A stretch of 64,000 nt of DNA from Nocardioides sp. YR527 (GCF_900101045.1 NZ_FNFN01000003.1:620001-684000); one strand, 5' to 3'. Positions 27,105 through 36,917 are shown, counted from the stretch's first letter. Numbers and translations are program-made. Notes: generated by a model not told the origin, from the sequence alone.

Positions 27105-29252
27105 TCACTTCTTGAAGACCTGCACCACCGACGGCCGCGGACCCGCGAACTCGCCCTTGGCGGCCTCACCCTTCACGTAGTCGGGGAAGAAGGAGTGCTG
27201 GTCGGCCCAGGAGCCGTCCTCGCCCGGGTGCTGGACGGCGACGAAGACCGAGCCGTCCTTGTCGTGGATGACCGGGCCGCAGGTCTCGCTCTCGCGCGGG
27301 ACCGACAGGAACTGCTGTACGTGGCCGCGCTCGCGTCCCTCCAGTGGGACCTTGAACAGCCCGTCGCACTTCTGGATCGTGCTCGGTGCGCCGTCCGTGG
27401 AGATCCACAGGTTGCCCTCGGAGTCGAAGGCGACGTTGTCGGGGCAGGAGATCGGCGAGACCTTGTCGACCGGGTAGCCGGCGAAGTAGGTCGACTCGTT
27501 GGTCGCCGGGTCGCCGGCGACGAGGAGCAGCGACCACGTGAAGGTGCCCGCGGCCGCGTCGTTGCGGGCCTCGGTGATCTCGACGATGTGGCCGTCACGG
27601 TTGGTGTTGCGCGGGTTGGGCTCGGTGGCCGACTCCTTGCCCACCTTGCCGCGGTCGGTGTTGTTGGTGCACGCGACGTACACCTTGCCGGTCTTCGGTG
27701 ACGGCTCCACGTCCTCGCAACGGTCCATCTTGGTCGCGTTGACCTGGTCGGCGGCCAGGCGGGTGTAGACGAGCACGTCGGCCACCGTCATGCCCGGCAC
27801 CCGGCTCGCGCCGTTCAGGACCAGCGGCACCCACTGGCCGTAGCCGTCGAACTTGCCGTCGGCCGGCAGCGTGCCCGAGCCGTCGATCTCGGCCGGGGCC
27901 GAGTCGCCGAAGAGGCGCGCGACGTAGAGGTCGCCCTCGGTGAGCAGGTCGAGGTTCGCGGCGCGGTCGCGCGGGTTGTACGTACCCTTGGAGACGAACT
28001 TGTAGAGGTAGTCGAACCGCTCGTCGTCGCCCATGTAGGCCACCGCGTGGCCGGACTTGGAGATCGTGACGTTGGCGCCCTCGTGCTTGAAGCGACCGAG
28101 GTTGGTGTGCTTGCGCGGCGTCGAGGTCGGGTCGGTGGGGTCGATCTCCACGATGTAGCCGAACCGGTTGGGCTCGTTCTCGTAGCCCGGCTTGCGAGCG
28201 TCCCAGCGGGCCTCGACGGTCTCGAAGCCGTACGTCGTCTTCGTCCCGCTCGCGAGGCCGTAGCGCTTGTCGCTCGCGCTGGTCCCGGCGGTCAGGAAGT
28301 AGCCGTTGAAGTTCTCCTCGCCGGTGAGGATCGTGCCCCACGGGGTGGTGCCGCCGGAGCAGTTGCCGACCATGCCGGAGATCGTCGTGCCGGTCGGGTC
28401 GTCGACCGTCTTGAGCAGGTCGGAGCCGGCCGCCGGGCCGGTCGCCTTGAAGGTCGTGGTGGCGGTGATCCGGCGGTTCTTGGGGGCGCCCTGGACGTAC
28501 GTCCACTTCTTGCCCTTGCGGGAGCGCTCCAGCTCCACGATGGAGAAGCCGTGAGCGGCCATGGCGATCTTCACGGCCTCGGTCGGGTCGAGGCTCGGCG
28601 GGAACATGATGCCGGCGTTGACGTACTCGTGGTTGTTGCAGAGCAGCGCCTTGGTGCCGGCGCTGTTGGTGACGATGATGTCGAGGTAGTCGGAGTTGTA
28701 GCCGAAGGCGAGCTCCTGCTTCGCGGCGGTCTGCGCGGAGGCGTCGAAGGGCTCACCACCGGCCAGGATCGGGTCGCCCCACCGCAGGATCGGCTCCCAG
28801 GTGTAGCCGCGCGGGACGACGAGCTCGTCGACCTCCGCGTTCACCGGCGAGATCGGGGCGAAGGGCAGGTTGCCGGGGCGGCCGCTGCCTCGGCCGGCCT
28901 GGAGGCCGCCCGAGGCGACCGGACCCGTCACCGCGGCCGCGGCGGTCGGGGAGGTGGCGCCCAGGGCGATCGCCCCCGCGCTGATACCGGCGAACCCGAG
29001 CATCTTGCGGCGGCTGAACACCGAACCCGCGATGTCGCGGAAGTACTCGTTCTCGGAGGTGTTGGGCGCGGGCTTGGCGCAAGCGCTGTCGCACTTGAGG
29101 GCGCAGGTCACCGCGCTGCGCTTGCCGCGGGTGTGTCCAGCCATAGGAAGCAGGGACAGCATGGAGCGCCGGCCATCGGTGACGGCGGGCGCAGCCTCGT
29201 CGCTGCACGAGGGACAGGCGGTGTCGGTCTGGATGTCGCTCAGTTCGGTCAC
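27105..29252 (-). CDS. PhoX-like phosphatase (DUF839), Tat-exported
   Basis: About 715 residues. A PhoX-type N-terminus with GKRSAVTCALKCDSAC and NTSENEYFRDI is followed by a Tat motif (SRRKMLGFAG) and an Ala-rich hydrophobic stretch. The rest is the DUF839 beta-propeller: EYVNAGIMFP, a GNCSGGTTPWGTILTGEEN block near the middle, and KVYVACTNN and DNVAFDSEGNLWISTDG toward the end. PhoX enzymes are Ca/Fe-dependent alkaline phosphatases that release phosphate outside the membrane. The start is uncertain: GTG at 29252 (weak GGAAA upstream) is given; TTG 29291 and ATG 29162 or 29144 are alternatives. Phosphate regulation is expected but no Pho box was identified. Confidence 0.88.
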   Translation of the reverse strand: MTELSDIQTDTACPSCSDEAAPAVTDGRRSMLSLLPMAGHTRGKRSAVTCALKCDSACAKPAPNTSENEYFRDIAGSVFSRRKMLGFAGISAGAIALGATSPTAAAAVTGPVASGGLQAGRGSGRPGNLPFAPISPVNAEVDELVVPRGYTWEPILRWGDPILAGGEPFDASAQTAAKQELAFGYNSDYLDIIVTNSAGTKALLCNNHEYVNAGIMFPPSLDPTEAVKIAMAAHGFSIVELERSRKGKKWTYVQGAPKNRRITATTTFKATGPAAGSDLLKTVDDPTGTTISGMVGNCSGGTTPWGTILTGEENFNGYFLTAGTSASDKRYGLASGTKTTYGFETVEARWDARKPGYENEPNRFGYIVEIDPTDPTSTPRKHTNLGRFKHEGANVTISKSGHAVAYMGDDERFDYLYKFVSKGTYNPRDRAANLDLLTEGDLYVARLFGDSAPAEIDGSGTLPADGKFDGYGQWVPLVLNGASRVPGMTVADVLVYTRLAADQVNATKMDRCEDVEPSPKTGKVYVACTNNTDRGKVGKESATEPNPRNTNRDGHIVEITEARNDAAAGTFTWSLLLVAGDPATNESTYFAGYPVDKVSPISCPDNVAFDSEGNLWISTDGAPSTIQKCDGLFKVPLEGRERGHVQQFLSVPRESETCGPVIHDKDGSVFVAVQHPGEDGSWADQHSFFPDYVKGEAAKGEFAGPRPSVVQVFKK

Positions 29253-29539
29253 TGCATTTCCGTTCAAGACGCGTTGTGTCAGGTCTCCCAAGAATCGGAA
29301 GGGAGGCTATGCGCGGCGAGACAACCGTCCGACCCCTCAATCTGTCGTCCGGGTGAACGGCGAATGACGACTCATCAGGCTCAGATTCGTGTGACGTCAG
29401 TAACATTCGCTGCTAGCGAACGGATTTTCGACACCCCGGCGTGCGGATTCTTGGCATGAACCGGTAGCGTTATCCCTACGAGAAACCTGTGAACAGCCCG
29501 GGACTATCCCGGCCAAGTGCGACGAGGGGGCTGGACCCT
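29253..29539. other. 287-bp divergent intergenic region, PhoX-like gene and DUF3073
   Basis: Non-coding stretch that must hold promoters in both directions. It is locally AT-richer around 29390-29480 (GTAACATTCGCTGC, GTAGCGTTATCC). I found no palindrome long enough to name. Confidence 0.4.
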
Positions 29540-29743
29540 ATGGGGCGCGGCCGAGCGAAAGCCAAGCAGACGAAGGTCGCACGCGACCTGAAGTACCGGA
29601 CCTATGAGACGGACTTCGGGGCCCTTGCGCGCGAACTTCATGGTGATGAAGACACCGGTCAGACGACGGATCAGAAGTCCGATCAGAAGCCGGACGACTA
29701 CGACGACTGGTCGGACTACGACGCGGGATCCTCGCGCGACTAG
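29540..29743 (+). CDS. DUF3073 family protein
   Basis: 67 residues. The basic N-terminus MGRGRAKAKQTKVARDLKY is the signature of DUF3073, a small actinobacterial protein usually encoded just downstream of purF/purM. It is followed by an acidic, Asp-rich tail (DDYDDWSDYDAGSS). The function is not known. The ATG at 29540 is preferred over 29489 because family members start MGRGRAK; a GAGGGGG sits about 10 nt upstream. Confidence 0.85.
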   Translation: MGRGRAKAKQTKVARDLKYRTYETDFGALARELHGDEDTGQTTDQKSDQKPDDYDDWSDYDAGSSRD

Positions 29744-29747
29744 GGTT

Positions 29748-29780
29748 TGTCGACCAACGGTGGCAACGCCTTGGTCGACA
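29748..29780. terminator. Bidirectional terminator after DUF3073
   Basis: Perfect 10-bp arms, TGTCGACCAA at 29748-29757 and its complement at 29771-29780, in the 42 bp between convergent genes. The 13-nt loop can form a small inner GGC/GCC stem. Confidence 0.65.
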
Positions 29781-29785
29781 TCCCC

Positions 29786-31126
29786 TCAGACCGATCGGCC
29801 CCGGGTCGATCGGCTCAGGACAACCTCCCCGTGAGTGCCGTAGCCAGGTAGCCGGCCGCCGTAGGGCGTGCCGTCGAAGGCGACGTGCAACCACTCGTCT
29901 CCCACCGGGATCAGAGTGGGCCACGGAAGGTTCGAGACGTACGCCGAGCGGAGTTCTGCGACCTCGTTGAGGTCCAGGTCGAAGATCGGGTAGCGAGCAC
30001 GGACGTGACGCGGGTTGTCGCGCCCGTCGCTGGCTCCGACGACGACTGTGCCGTCCAGCGGGACGAGCGTGGTTCCCTCGGTGGCCGTCCGGTCGGTTCG
30101 CGCTGCCCGCAGGCTGAGCGCGTCCAGGCTCGGCCCGCCGGCGATCACGGGATGGAAGTCGAAGTACTTCTTCGTGCTGACATAGCCGACCAGCCACTCG
30201 CCGTCGCGGTGTAGGAGGTGGGGGTCCCAGACCCCGACCGACCTGCTGTGCCGGCTCTCGGCGCGCTCGGCGCTCTCGGTCGGCAGGGCGAGCGGGGTCG
30301 AGTCGAGGACGTGCTCGCCTCGGGTCAGGTCCGCGCGCGAGCGTGCGATCGTGACCCCGACCGCGCTCCAGGGCTTGCTGGGGTCGGTCTTGTCCGGGGC
30401 CTTGAAACCTCCCCAGGTGCTCGTCGCGACCAGCCACTCGTCGCCGTCGCGCACGAGGTGGGTCGCGTGGTCGCCGTAGACCAGGTCGTCCCGGCGGAAG
30501 TAGAGCGCCCCGCGGTGGACGAGGTCGTACGTCACCGGGTCCAGTGCCCACACCGAGGTGTGCGCGGTGGGGAAGAAGCCCGGCCCGGCGCTGGTGGCGG
30601 TGAGCAGCAGGGTGCCGTCGTCCTCGCGGAACGGCGAGCCGTCGGCGTACGTCACCACCCGGATGTCGCGCAGGCCGAGCTGCCCGAAGGCGCCGCTGCG
30701 TACCTCCTCGGCCGAGCCCTCGTGGCCTGCGGTCAGGCCGGCGAGCCACGACTCCTCGCGCGGCTCGATCCCGACCTCGGTGAGGTCGACCCGTGCTCGG
30801 GCCGCCCAGACGCCGTCCTGGTAGGTCATCGCGGTCAGCATCGTCCCGGTCAGCGTCAGCGCGAACCGGGCGACCCCGCGACCGACCCGGCCGTGGCGCC
30901 GGCTCGCGTGAGACGTACGCCGCGACCCGGTCGTCACCGTCAGCGACACTCGCCGCCCGTCGTAGCTCCCGGTGAGCACGTCCCCGCCCGAGGTGAAGCT
31001 GAGCGAGACCGGGCCGTCACAGGCCGCCTCGATCGCGGCGTTGGCCGCGGGCCGGGAGAAGGTGCTGGACTCGATCGTGATCGTGACGGGGCGCTGGCGA
31101 CGTACGACCTTGAATTCGGGGAACAT
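29786..31126 (-). CDS. Unknown protein, probably a beta-propeller of glycosidase-43-like shape
   Basis: 446 residues without signal peptide or membrane segment. The N-terminal ~115 residues are Arg-rich and beta-predicted; the rest has repeated blade-like segments such as DGTLLLTATSAGPGFFP, GDEWLVATSTWGGFK, DGEWLVGYVSTKKYFDF and GDEWLHVAFDGTPYGG. The repeated D/G-D-E/G-E-W-L pattern suggests a five-bladed propeller as in GH43/GH117-type proteins, but no catalytic triad is evident. Start ATG has GGAG close upstream. It is convergent with DUF3073. Confidence 0.6.
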   Translation of the reverse strand: MFPEFKVVRRQRPVTITIESSTFSRPAANAAIEAACDGPVSLSFTSGGDVLTGSYDGRRVSLTVTTGSRRTSHASRRHGRVGRGVARFALTLTGTMLTAMTYQDGVWAARARVDLTEVGIEPREESWLAGLTAGHEGSAEEVRSGAFGQLGLRDIRVVTYADGSPFREDDGTLLLTATSAGPGFFPTAHTSVWALDPVTYDLVHRGALYFRRDDLVYGDHATHLVRDGDEWLVATSTWGGFKAPDKTDPSKPWSAVGVTIARSRADLTRGEHVLDSTPLALPTESAERAESRHSRSVGVWDPHLLHRDGEWLVGYVSTKKYFDFHPVIAGGPSLDALSLRAARTDRTATEGTTLVPLDGTVVVGASDGRDNPRHVRARYPIFDLDLNEVAELRSAYVSNLPWPTLIPVGDEWLHVAFDGTPYGGRLPGYGTHGEVVLSRSTRGRSV

Positions 31127-31159
31127 CGGCTCCAGTCTTCCGGGCGCGTGGGCACCGAC

Positions 31160-34100
31160 CTAACGCAGCCCCCGGACATAGGCGGTGGCCCGCCGCAGGT
31201 CGTGGAGCCGCGCCTCCCAGGTGATGCCGAGGAAGAGCAGCAGGAGCCCGGCCGCACCGAGCACCCACCACTGCTGCAGCGACTCCGCCGACGGCATCTG
31301 GGCCAGGGCCAGGACGGAGGCGACCAGGGCGCCACCGACCAGGGGTGCCGCCCAGCGCAGCAGGGCGCCGCCGATGATGAAGGCCAGGCAGGCGAGGCCG
31401 AGCACGGCGGTCCGCATCGAGACCGGGTCCTGGAGGGCCGCCGGGACGGACGGGATGAGCGCGAGGAAGACGCCCGGCCCGAGCACCGGCAGCGAGGCGA
31501 CCTCCCGGTCGAGTCGGAGCTTGACCACGCCGAAGACGACCAGCGCGATCGCGGGTGGCAGCGTGTAGTACTCCCAGGTCGTGACCGAGGTGTCGGCCAG
31601 TCGGATCCACAGCGCGATGGTGGCCAGGCCGGCGCCGACCCACCCCAGCCAGCGACGCTCGTGATGGGCGATCGCGTGCGCGGAGACGGCGGCGGCGGCG
31701 AGGATCAGCAGGATGCTGAGCCAGGGGAGATCGACTCCGCGAGAACCGACCGCGGTCGGCCCGTCCGGGGTCAGGACGATCGTGGGACCGAGGCTGACCG
31801 TGCCGACGACGATCGAGACGACCGCGGCGACCGCGGCGGTGATCTCGGCCGAGGGCAGCAGCCGGAAGATGGTGACGGCGGTCAGGATGACGATGATCCC
31901 GGCAGCGGCGTACGGCTCGGGGATGTCGTTGACGCCGGCGAACATCCAGCAGAACGCGGTCAGCGTGACGATCCAGTAGGGAGCAGTGACGGCCTTGGTC
32001 TGCAGCTCCTGGCTGAGCCGGTCCACGGCGACCGCCGCGACGGTGAGCACTCCGGCCACCACCAGCGCCAGGAGCTCGTTGGTGAAGGCGGCGCCGAGCG
32101 ATCCGAGGCCGAGCAGACCGGCGACCGTGAGCCGTGGCCCGGACTGCTGCGGATCGTGACGCAGGATCGTCGCGATGCACATGACCCCGGCGATCAGCAG
32201 CAGGATCGCCAGCCAGTCGGTGTCGAGCGCCCAGGCCTCGCCGAAGGAACCCAGCACGATCGACACCGCGGCGCCGGTGGCGGCCGCCGCCTCGATGGCG
32301 GGGCTGCGGCGTACGAGCACGATGACGCCCATCGCCATGACGACCACCACCGCGGTGTAGGGATGCTCGATGTCGGCCAACCGGGCCGCCTGCCACACGG
32401 CAGCGGTCAGGGCGAGGATCCAGTAGGCGGTCGCGACCTCCCGGGTCGTGCCGGACTGGACGCGGTCGACGATGAGGCCGAGGGCGGTGAGGATGAGGGT
32501 CACGGACAGTGCGAGCACGTCGCCGGAGAGGACCGCGGCCGTGGCCGCGCCGAGGCCGACGGTGCCGGCCACGGCCAGCGCGGGAGGCTGGCGGTGGTGC
32601 AGGCCGATGGCCGCGGCGAGGATGGTGGCGATGGTCAGCAGGACCGCCGCCCAGGTGACGTCGACCGCGCCGATCCCGATCGAGATCGCGGCGCAGGCCA
32701 CGGCCGCCCACCAGCCCGACCCCCGGAAGCGGAAGAGCGTGATCAGGCCGAGGACCGTGACGATCACGCAGGCGGCCCACTGTCGCTCGACGTCGATCAG
32801 CGGGGCGAGCGACCACAGGCCGAGGGTGAGCGTCACCACCGAGTAGCTGGCGGTGACCTCACGATCGGCGCCGAGCAGACCCTGACCCGCGTACGCGGCC
32901 ACCGCCGCCAGTGCGAGTGCGACGACCACGGTGAGCAGGTCGCTGGGCAGGGCCGCGGCGAGCGCGACCAGCCCGAAGATGCCGGCGGCCAGGAGCCGCG
33001 GCCACCGCTCCGCCCACCAGGCCAGCGCGACGGCGACACCGAGCAGCAGCAGCGCCGGGAACAGCAGCGGGGCGCCGTAGCAGGCGGCCGTGATCGCGAG
33101 CCCGGCGAGGCCGCCGGAGAAGAGGATCCAGCCGATGGTCGGCCGGTAGGTGCGGAACGCGGGCGGGTTGATCCGGAAGAACCAGGCGGTGCCGAGAGCG
33201 AAGATCGCGGCCTCCGCGGGCAGGGTCAGCCAGCCGGGCAGCAACGGCTCCGGACCGGTGACCGGGGAGAACGCCGACTCGGTCCAGGGCACGGCCGCGA
33301 GCCGGACGGCGGCCGAGACCGCCAGGATGAGGACGGTGATGCCCAGGCCCACGGCGTACGGCGTCAACGCGGCGGCGGCCCAGCGCCAGGGCCGGGGGAG
33401 CGCGACGAGCGCGCCGGCGGCGACCAGGGTGACCACCACGGCCACGACCGTCAGGGTGACCGCGCCGTCGTCGAGAGCGGGCTGGGTGAAGGTGTAGGCG
33501 GCGATCAGGAGAGACACCCCGACCATCGCGACCTTGGCGTCCTTGGGCAGCGGGAACAGCAGCGCCACGACCGTCAGCAGCGCGGCGGCGCCGAGCAGCA
33601 GCGGCAGGGTGCCACCGCGCAGCAGCTCGGAACCGGTCAGCGCGGGATCTGCCAGGCCGCGGACGAGCAGCATCAACCAGAAGCCGGCCATCACGACCAT
33701 CGCGCCGATTGTCAGCGCCTGCAGGTCGGTCTTGCTCGCCACGATCACCACGACGAGGGCGATGACCGCTGCGACCAGCGGGAACCAGATGAGGTCGGAG
33801 ATGAGCTCGAGACCGATCAGGGCGGTGAGTACGCCGGCGGCGGCCGCCACCTGTGGCCCGATCACCGCGGTGAGCTTCTCGCTGCGCGCGCCGATCAGGG
33901 ACATCGCGGTGCCGGCCAGGAAGACGACCACACCGACGATGACCAGGAAGCCACGGTCCCAGGCGACTCCGTCGAGCCAACCGGCGTACTTCATCCCGGC
34001 CACGTCCAGGGCGAGCAGACCCAGCGCGAGTGTCCAGACTCCTTCGGTGCCGGCCCGTAGCTCGAGATGCATCAGCAACGCGCCGCCGATCGTGAAGAGC

Positions 34101-34600
34101 GCGGTGAAGACGACCAGCATCGTGGTACGGCCGCCGACGCCCATCGTGGCCCAGGCGACCGCGAGGAAGATGACGCCGGCGACCAGCAGGAAGAGCACGC
34201 CGACGCCGACCAGGATCAGCGGCACCGTGATCGGCGCCCGCCGGGCGACCGGAGCACCCGGGAACGGCGCCGGTCCGGCCATGGCGGTCGCTGCTGGGGC
34301 GGGGGCCGGGGGCGGGGGCGGGAGGGGTGCGGCCTCGGGCTCGGGCAGGATCAGCGGCGGCGCCGCGGGAGGCGCGGAGACCGGCAAAGGAGCGGGCGGC
34401 GGGGTCCGTCGCGCGGCTCGGCTCGCCTCCTCCCGGATCGAGCGCAACCGGGTCATGAGTACGTCGGCCCGCAGCAGGGTGCCGTAGAGCTCCTGCGCGA
34501 CAGCGTTCTCCAGTGGCAGCCCACAGTGCGGGCAGGGGCTGGTACCGGGCTCGAAGGCCTCCCGGCAGTCGGGGCAGCGACCAGGATCGGCGTACTTCAC
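31160..34600 (-). CDS. SCO7613-type giant membrane protein with N-terminal zinc ribbon
   Basis: 1146 residues. The N-terminus is a zinc ribbon, C9-x2-C12-x10-C23-x2-C26, then a helical segment (AQELYGTLLRADVLMTRLRSIREEA), an Ala/Pro-rich linker at about 75-125, and then more than thirty closely spaced hydrophobic helices up to the C-terminus, ending with a short basic tail. This layout matches a widespread actinobacterial family (SCO7613-like) of unknown function. The GTG at 34600 is chosen because the frame above it (to 34696) runs into the tRNA-Phe terminator. It lies downstream of tRNA-Phe on the same strand. Confidence 0.8.
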   Translation of the reverse strand: MKYADPGRCPDCREAFEPGTSPCPHCGLPLENAVAQELYGTLLRADVLMTRLRSIREEASRAARRTPPPAPLPVSAPPAAPPLILPEPEAAPLPPPPPAPAPAATAMAGPAPFPGAPVARRAPITVPLILVGVGVLFLLVAGVIFLAVAWATMGVGGRTTMLVVFTALFTIGGALLMHLELRAGTEGVWTLALGLLALDVAGMKYAGWLDGVAWDRGFLVIVGVVVFLAGTAMSLIGARSEKLTAVIGPQVAAAAGVLTALIGLELISDLIWFPLVAAVIALVVVIVASKTDLQALTIGAMVVMAGFWLMLLVRGLADPALTGSELLRGGTLPLLLGAAALLTVVALLFPLPKDAKVAMVGVSLLIAAYTFTQPALDDGAVTLTVVAVVVTLVAAGALVALPRPWRWAAAALTPYAVGLGITVLILAVSAAVRLAAVPWTESAFSPVTGPEPLLPGWLTLPAEAAIFALGTAWFFRINPPAFRTYRPTIGWILFSGGLAGLAITAACYGAPLLFPALLLLGVAVALAWWAERWPRLLAAGIFGLVALAAALPSDLLTVVVALALAAVAAYAGQGLLGADREVTASYSVVTLTLGLWSLAPLIDVERQWAACVIVTVLGLITLFRFRGSGWWAAVACAAISIGIGAVDVTWAAVLLTIATILAAAIGLHHRQPPALAVAGTVGLGAATAAVLSGDVLALSVTLILTALGLIVDRVQSGTTREVATAYWILALTAAVWQAARLADIEHPYTAVVVVMAMGVIVLVRRSPAIEAAAATGAAVSIVLGSFGEAWALDTDWLAILLLIAGVMCIATILRHDPQQSGPRLTVAGLLGLGSLGAAFTNELLALVVAGVLTVAAVAVDRLSQELQTKAVTAPYWIVTLTAFCWMFAGVNDIPEPYAAAGIIVILTAVTIFRLLPSAEITAAVAAVVSIVVGTVSLGPTIVLTPDGPTAVGSRGVDLPWLSILLILAAAAVSAHAIAHHERRWLGWVGAGLATIALWIRLADTSVTTWEYYTLPPAIALVVFGVVKLRLDREVASLPVLGPGVFLALIPSVPAALQDPVSMRTAVLGLACLAFIIGGALLRWAAPLVGGALVASVLALAQMPSAESLQQWWVLGAAGLLLLFLGITWEARLHDLRRATAYVRGLR

Positions 34601-34677
34601 AGCCAACCATCCTTGCGTAGTTCCGCCGATGCGCGTGCGGGAAACGCAGGGTGTGCGCTGAGACTTGATCCAGAATG

Positions 34678-34719
34678 ACAACCGGCTTCGACCCATAACT
34701 GCAGGTCGAAGCCGGTTGT
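34678..34719 (-). terminator. Terminator of tRNA-Phe
   Basis: Perfect 16-bp arms 34678-34693 and 34704-34719 with a 10-nt loop, beginning 6 bp after the tRNA 3' end and before the SCO7613-type gene. Confidence 0.8.
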
Positions 34720-34725
34720 TGCTTG

Positions 34726-34799
34726 TGGGCAGGGGCGGGGTCGAACCGCCGACCTATCACTTTTCAGGCGATCGCTCGTACCAACTGAGCTACCTGCCC
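34726..34799 (-). tRNA. tRNA-Phe(GAA)
   Basis: Full cloverleaf on the minus strand: acceptor GGGCAGG/CCTGCCC, D stem GCTC/GAGC, anticodon stem ATCGC/GTGAT with loop CTGAAAA (anticodon GAA), T stem GGCGG/CCGCC, discriminator A. CCA is not encoded. Confidence 0.95.
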
Positions 34800-34914
34800 A
34801 AGCGAGATGAAACATTACCGGAAGCGCCCGCGACGTTCCGAATCGGGACCCGATACCGGACGTACGGCCTCGCTTTGGCGGCCTCGGACGCAGACCTCTA
34901 GGATGTCCCGGCAG

Positions 34915-34987
34915 GCCCCCTTCGTCTAGCGGCCCAGGACCCCGCCCTTTCACGGCGGTAGCGCCGGTTCGAATCCGGTAGGGGGTA
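34915..34987 (+). tRNA. tRNA-Glu(TTC)
   Basis: Acceptor GCCCCCT/AGGGGGT, anticodon stem CCGCC/GGCGG around CTTTCAC (anticodon TTC), T loop TTCGAAT, discriminator A, no encoded CCA. It is 108 bp upstream of macS on the same strand. Confidence 0.93.
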
Positions 34988-35095
34988 CACAGTCTTTCCA
35001 TGACCCGAGTCTCGCCGCGCGAGCACCCGGCCGGCATCCGCACGGATACTCATATCCAGGACGTACGGGGTCGCGCGGATGCGACACTTCCGACT

Positions 35096-36229
35096 GTGAG
35101 TGCGTGGACGTCGCCAGCGGCGATCGAGGTCGAGAGCCGGCTCTTCCGAGCGCTGGCGGTGTTGCGTGTGGTCGTGCTGATCAACGCGCTCGGGCTGACG
35201 ATCTACCGCGCCGCGAACTTCGACCCGCCCGCGGCCGCGCTGGTCTGCGCGCTCGTCATGGTGGGGTGGACCGTCTTCGCGCTCTGGGCGTACGCAGCAC
35301 CTGCCCGCCGCACGGCGGTGCTCGTCGGTGCCGACCTGGCGGTCGCGCTCGGGCTCCTGCTCGTGACCCCGCTGGTGAAGGGGCCGGGGTTCCAGGCGAG
35401 CGTGCCGGGGTTCTGGGTGAGCGGCGCGCTGCTCGCGTGCGCGATCCACTACCGCTGGATCGGCGGGCTGCTGGCCGGGGTGGCCCTGGCGGCCGTCGAT
35501 CTGGCGCAGCGTCAGGAGATCGACCAGGCGATCTACGGAAACGCGTTCCTGCTGCTCATCGGGGGCCCGGTGGTCGGCTACATGTGCGAGTCGGTGCAGC
35601 GGATGGCGCTGGAGCGGGACGAGGCCCAGCGTGCGGCCGCGCGGGCCGAGGAGCGGGCCCGGCTCGCCCGGGCGGTCCACGACGGGGTGCTCCAGGTCCT
35701 CGCCCTGGTCCAGCGCCGCGGCGGTGAGCTGGGTGGTGACGCCGCCGAGCTCGGCAGGCTGGCGGGGGAGCAGGAGCGAGAGCTGCGAGCGCTGATCCGT
35801 GGCGAGCAGCCCGGCCAGGGCCCGGCCGCCGGGATGAGAGATCTCGCCGTGGCTCTCGCCGAGCTCGAGACCGGCACCGTGACCGTGTCCGGACCCGCGA
35901 CCGCCGTCGAGATGCCCGCCCGCCAGGCCGAGGAGATCGTCGCCGCGACTCGTGCGGCCCTGGACAACGTACGCCGTCACGTCGGTGAGGACGCCCGTGC
36001 CTGGGTGCTCCTGCAGGCCTTTCCCGACCATGTCGAGGTCTCGGTGCGTGACGACGGGCCAGGCATCGCGGAGGGCCGGGTCATCGAGGCCGGGGAGCAG
36101 GGCAGGCTCGGCATCAGCGAGTCGATCCGTGGCCGGATCGAGGACCTCGGCGGCAAGGCAGAACTGATCACCGGAGCAACCGGGACCGAGTGGGAGCTCA
36201 CGGTCCCCCGAACAGGAGTGCACGCATGA
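35096..36229 (+). CDS. MacS-family sensor histidine kinase
   Basis: 377 residues. Five or six hydrophobic helices occupy about residues 18-165, then a HisKA_3 domain with H195-D196 in RLARAVHDGVLQVLALV, and a degenerate HATPase_c with a DNVRRHVGE N-box region and RDDGPGIAEG G1 box. It senses an unknown membrane signal and should phosphorylate the regulator encoded next. The GTG at 35096 is used because an upstream ATG at 35000 lies just after the tRNA; GACACT ends 7 nt before the GTG. Its TGA overlaps the next ATG. Confidence 0.88.
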   Translation: MSAWTSPAAIEVESRLFRALAVLRVVVLINALGLTIYRAANFDPPAAALVCALVMVGWTVFALWAYAAPARRTAVLVGADLAVALGLLLVTPLVKGPGFQASVPGFWVSGALLACAIHYRWIGGLLAGVALAAVDLAQRQEIDQAIYGNAFLLLIGGPVVGYMCESVQRMALERDEAQRAAARAEERARLARAVHDGVLQVLALVQRRGGELGGDAAELGRLAGEQERELRALIRGEQPGQGPAAGMRDLAVALAELETGTVTVSGPATAVEMPARQAEEIVAATRAALDNVRRHVGEDARAWVLLQAFPDHVEVSVRDDGPGIAEGRVIEAGEQGRLGISESIRGRIEDLGGKAELITGATGTEWELTVPRTGVHA

Positions 36230-36867
36230 GCAGAGTGATGGTTGTCGATGACCACCCGATGTGGCGCGACGCGGTCGAGCGCGACCTGACCGGTGCGGGC
36301 TTCGAGGTCGTGGCCACAGCCAGCACCGGCCGCGAGGCGATCACCCGGTTCGCCGCAACCCGGCCGGAGGTGGTGGTGCTCGACCTGCAGATCCCCGAGC
36401 CCGACGGCGTCCAGGTCACCACCGAGATCATCTCGCTGCACCCGGCGGCGAAGGTCCTCATCCTCTCCGCCTCCGGCGAGCAGAACGACGTGCTCGCGGC
36501 GGTCAAGGCCGGCGCGACCGGCTACCTGGTCAAGTCCGCCTCGCGCGACGAGCTCCTGGAGGCCGTACGCCGCGTCGCCGCCGGGGACCCGGTCTTCACC
36601 CCCGGCCTCGCCGGCCTCGTCCTGGGCGAGTTCCAGCACAGCGCCGCCACCGAGGTGCGGGGCGACAAGCCCACGCTCACCGACCGCGAGACCGAGATCC
36701 TCAAGCTCGTCGCCAAGGGTCTGAGCTACCGCCAGATCGCCGACCGCCTCGTGCTCTCCCACCGCACGGTCCAGAACCACGTACAGAACACCCTGCGCAA
36801 GCTCCAGATGCACAACCGCGTCGAGCTCACCCGCTACGCCATCGAGCAGGGCCTGGACGCCGACTGA
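36226..36867 (+). CDS. NarL/LuxR-type response regulator, partner of the MacS-type kinase
   Basis: 213 residues. Receiver domain with D8-D9, phospho-acceptor D53 in VVVLDLQIPEPDG and Lys in GYLVKSAS; LuxR-type HTH at about 148-200 (LTDRETEILKLVAKG, then YRQIADRLVLSHRTVQNHV). ATGA overlap with the kinase gene shows translational coupling, and AGGAG lies upstream. DNA targets are unknown. Confidence 0.95.
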   Translation: MSRVMVVDDHPMWRDAVERDLTGAGFEVVATASTGREAITRFAATRPEVVVLDLQIPEPDGVQVTTEIISLHPAAKVLILSASGEQNDVLAAVKAGATGYLVKSASRDELLEAVRRVAAGDPVFTPGLAGLVLGEFQHSAATEVRGDKPTLTDRETEILKLVAKGLSYRQIADRLVLSHRTVQNHVQNTLRKLQMHNRVELTRYAIEQGLDAD

Positions 36868-36917
36868 CCCCGTCCCAAATAGGCGGAGCAGCGCTCGGCA
36901 TAGGAGAGAATCGAAGG

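Noticed and set aside
30218..34060. 1280-codon plus-strand open frame
   Set aside because: It is the antisense shadow of the SCO7613-type gene and its neighbour; its product is a low-complexity Arg/Gly/Asp string with no domain, a common artefact in high-GC DNA.
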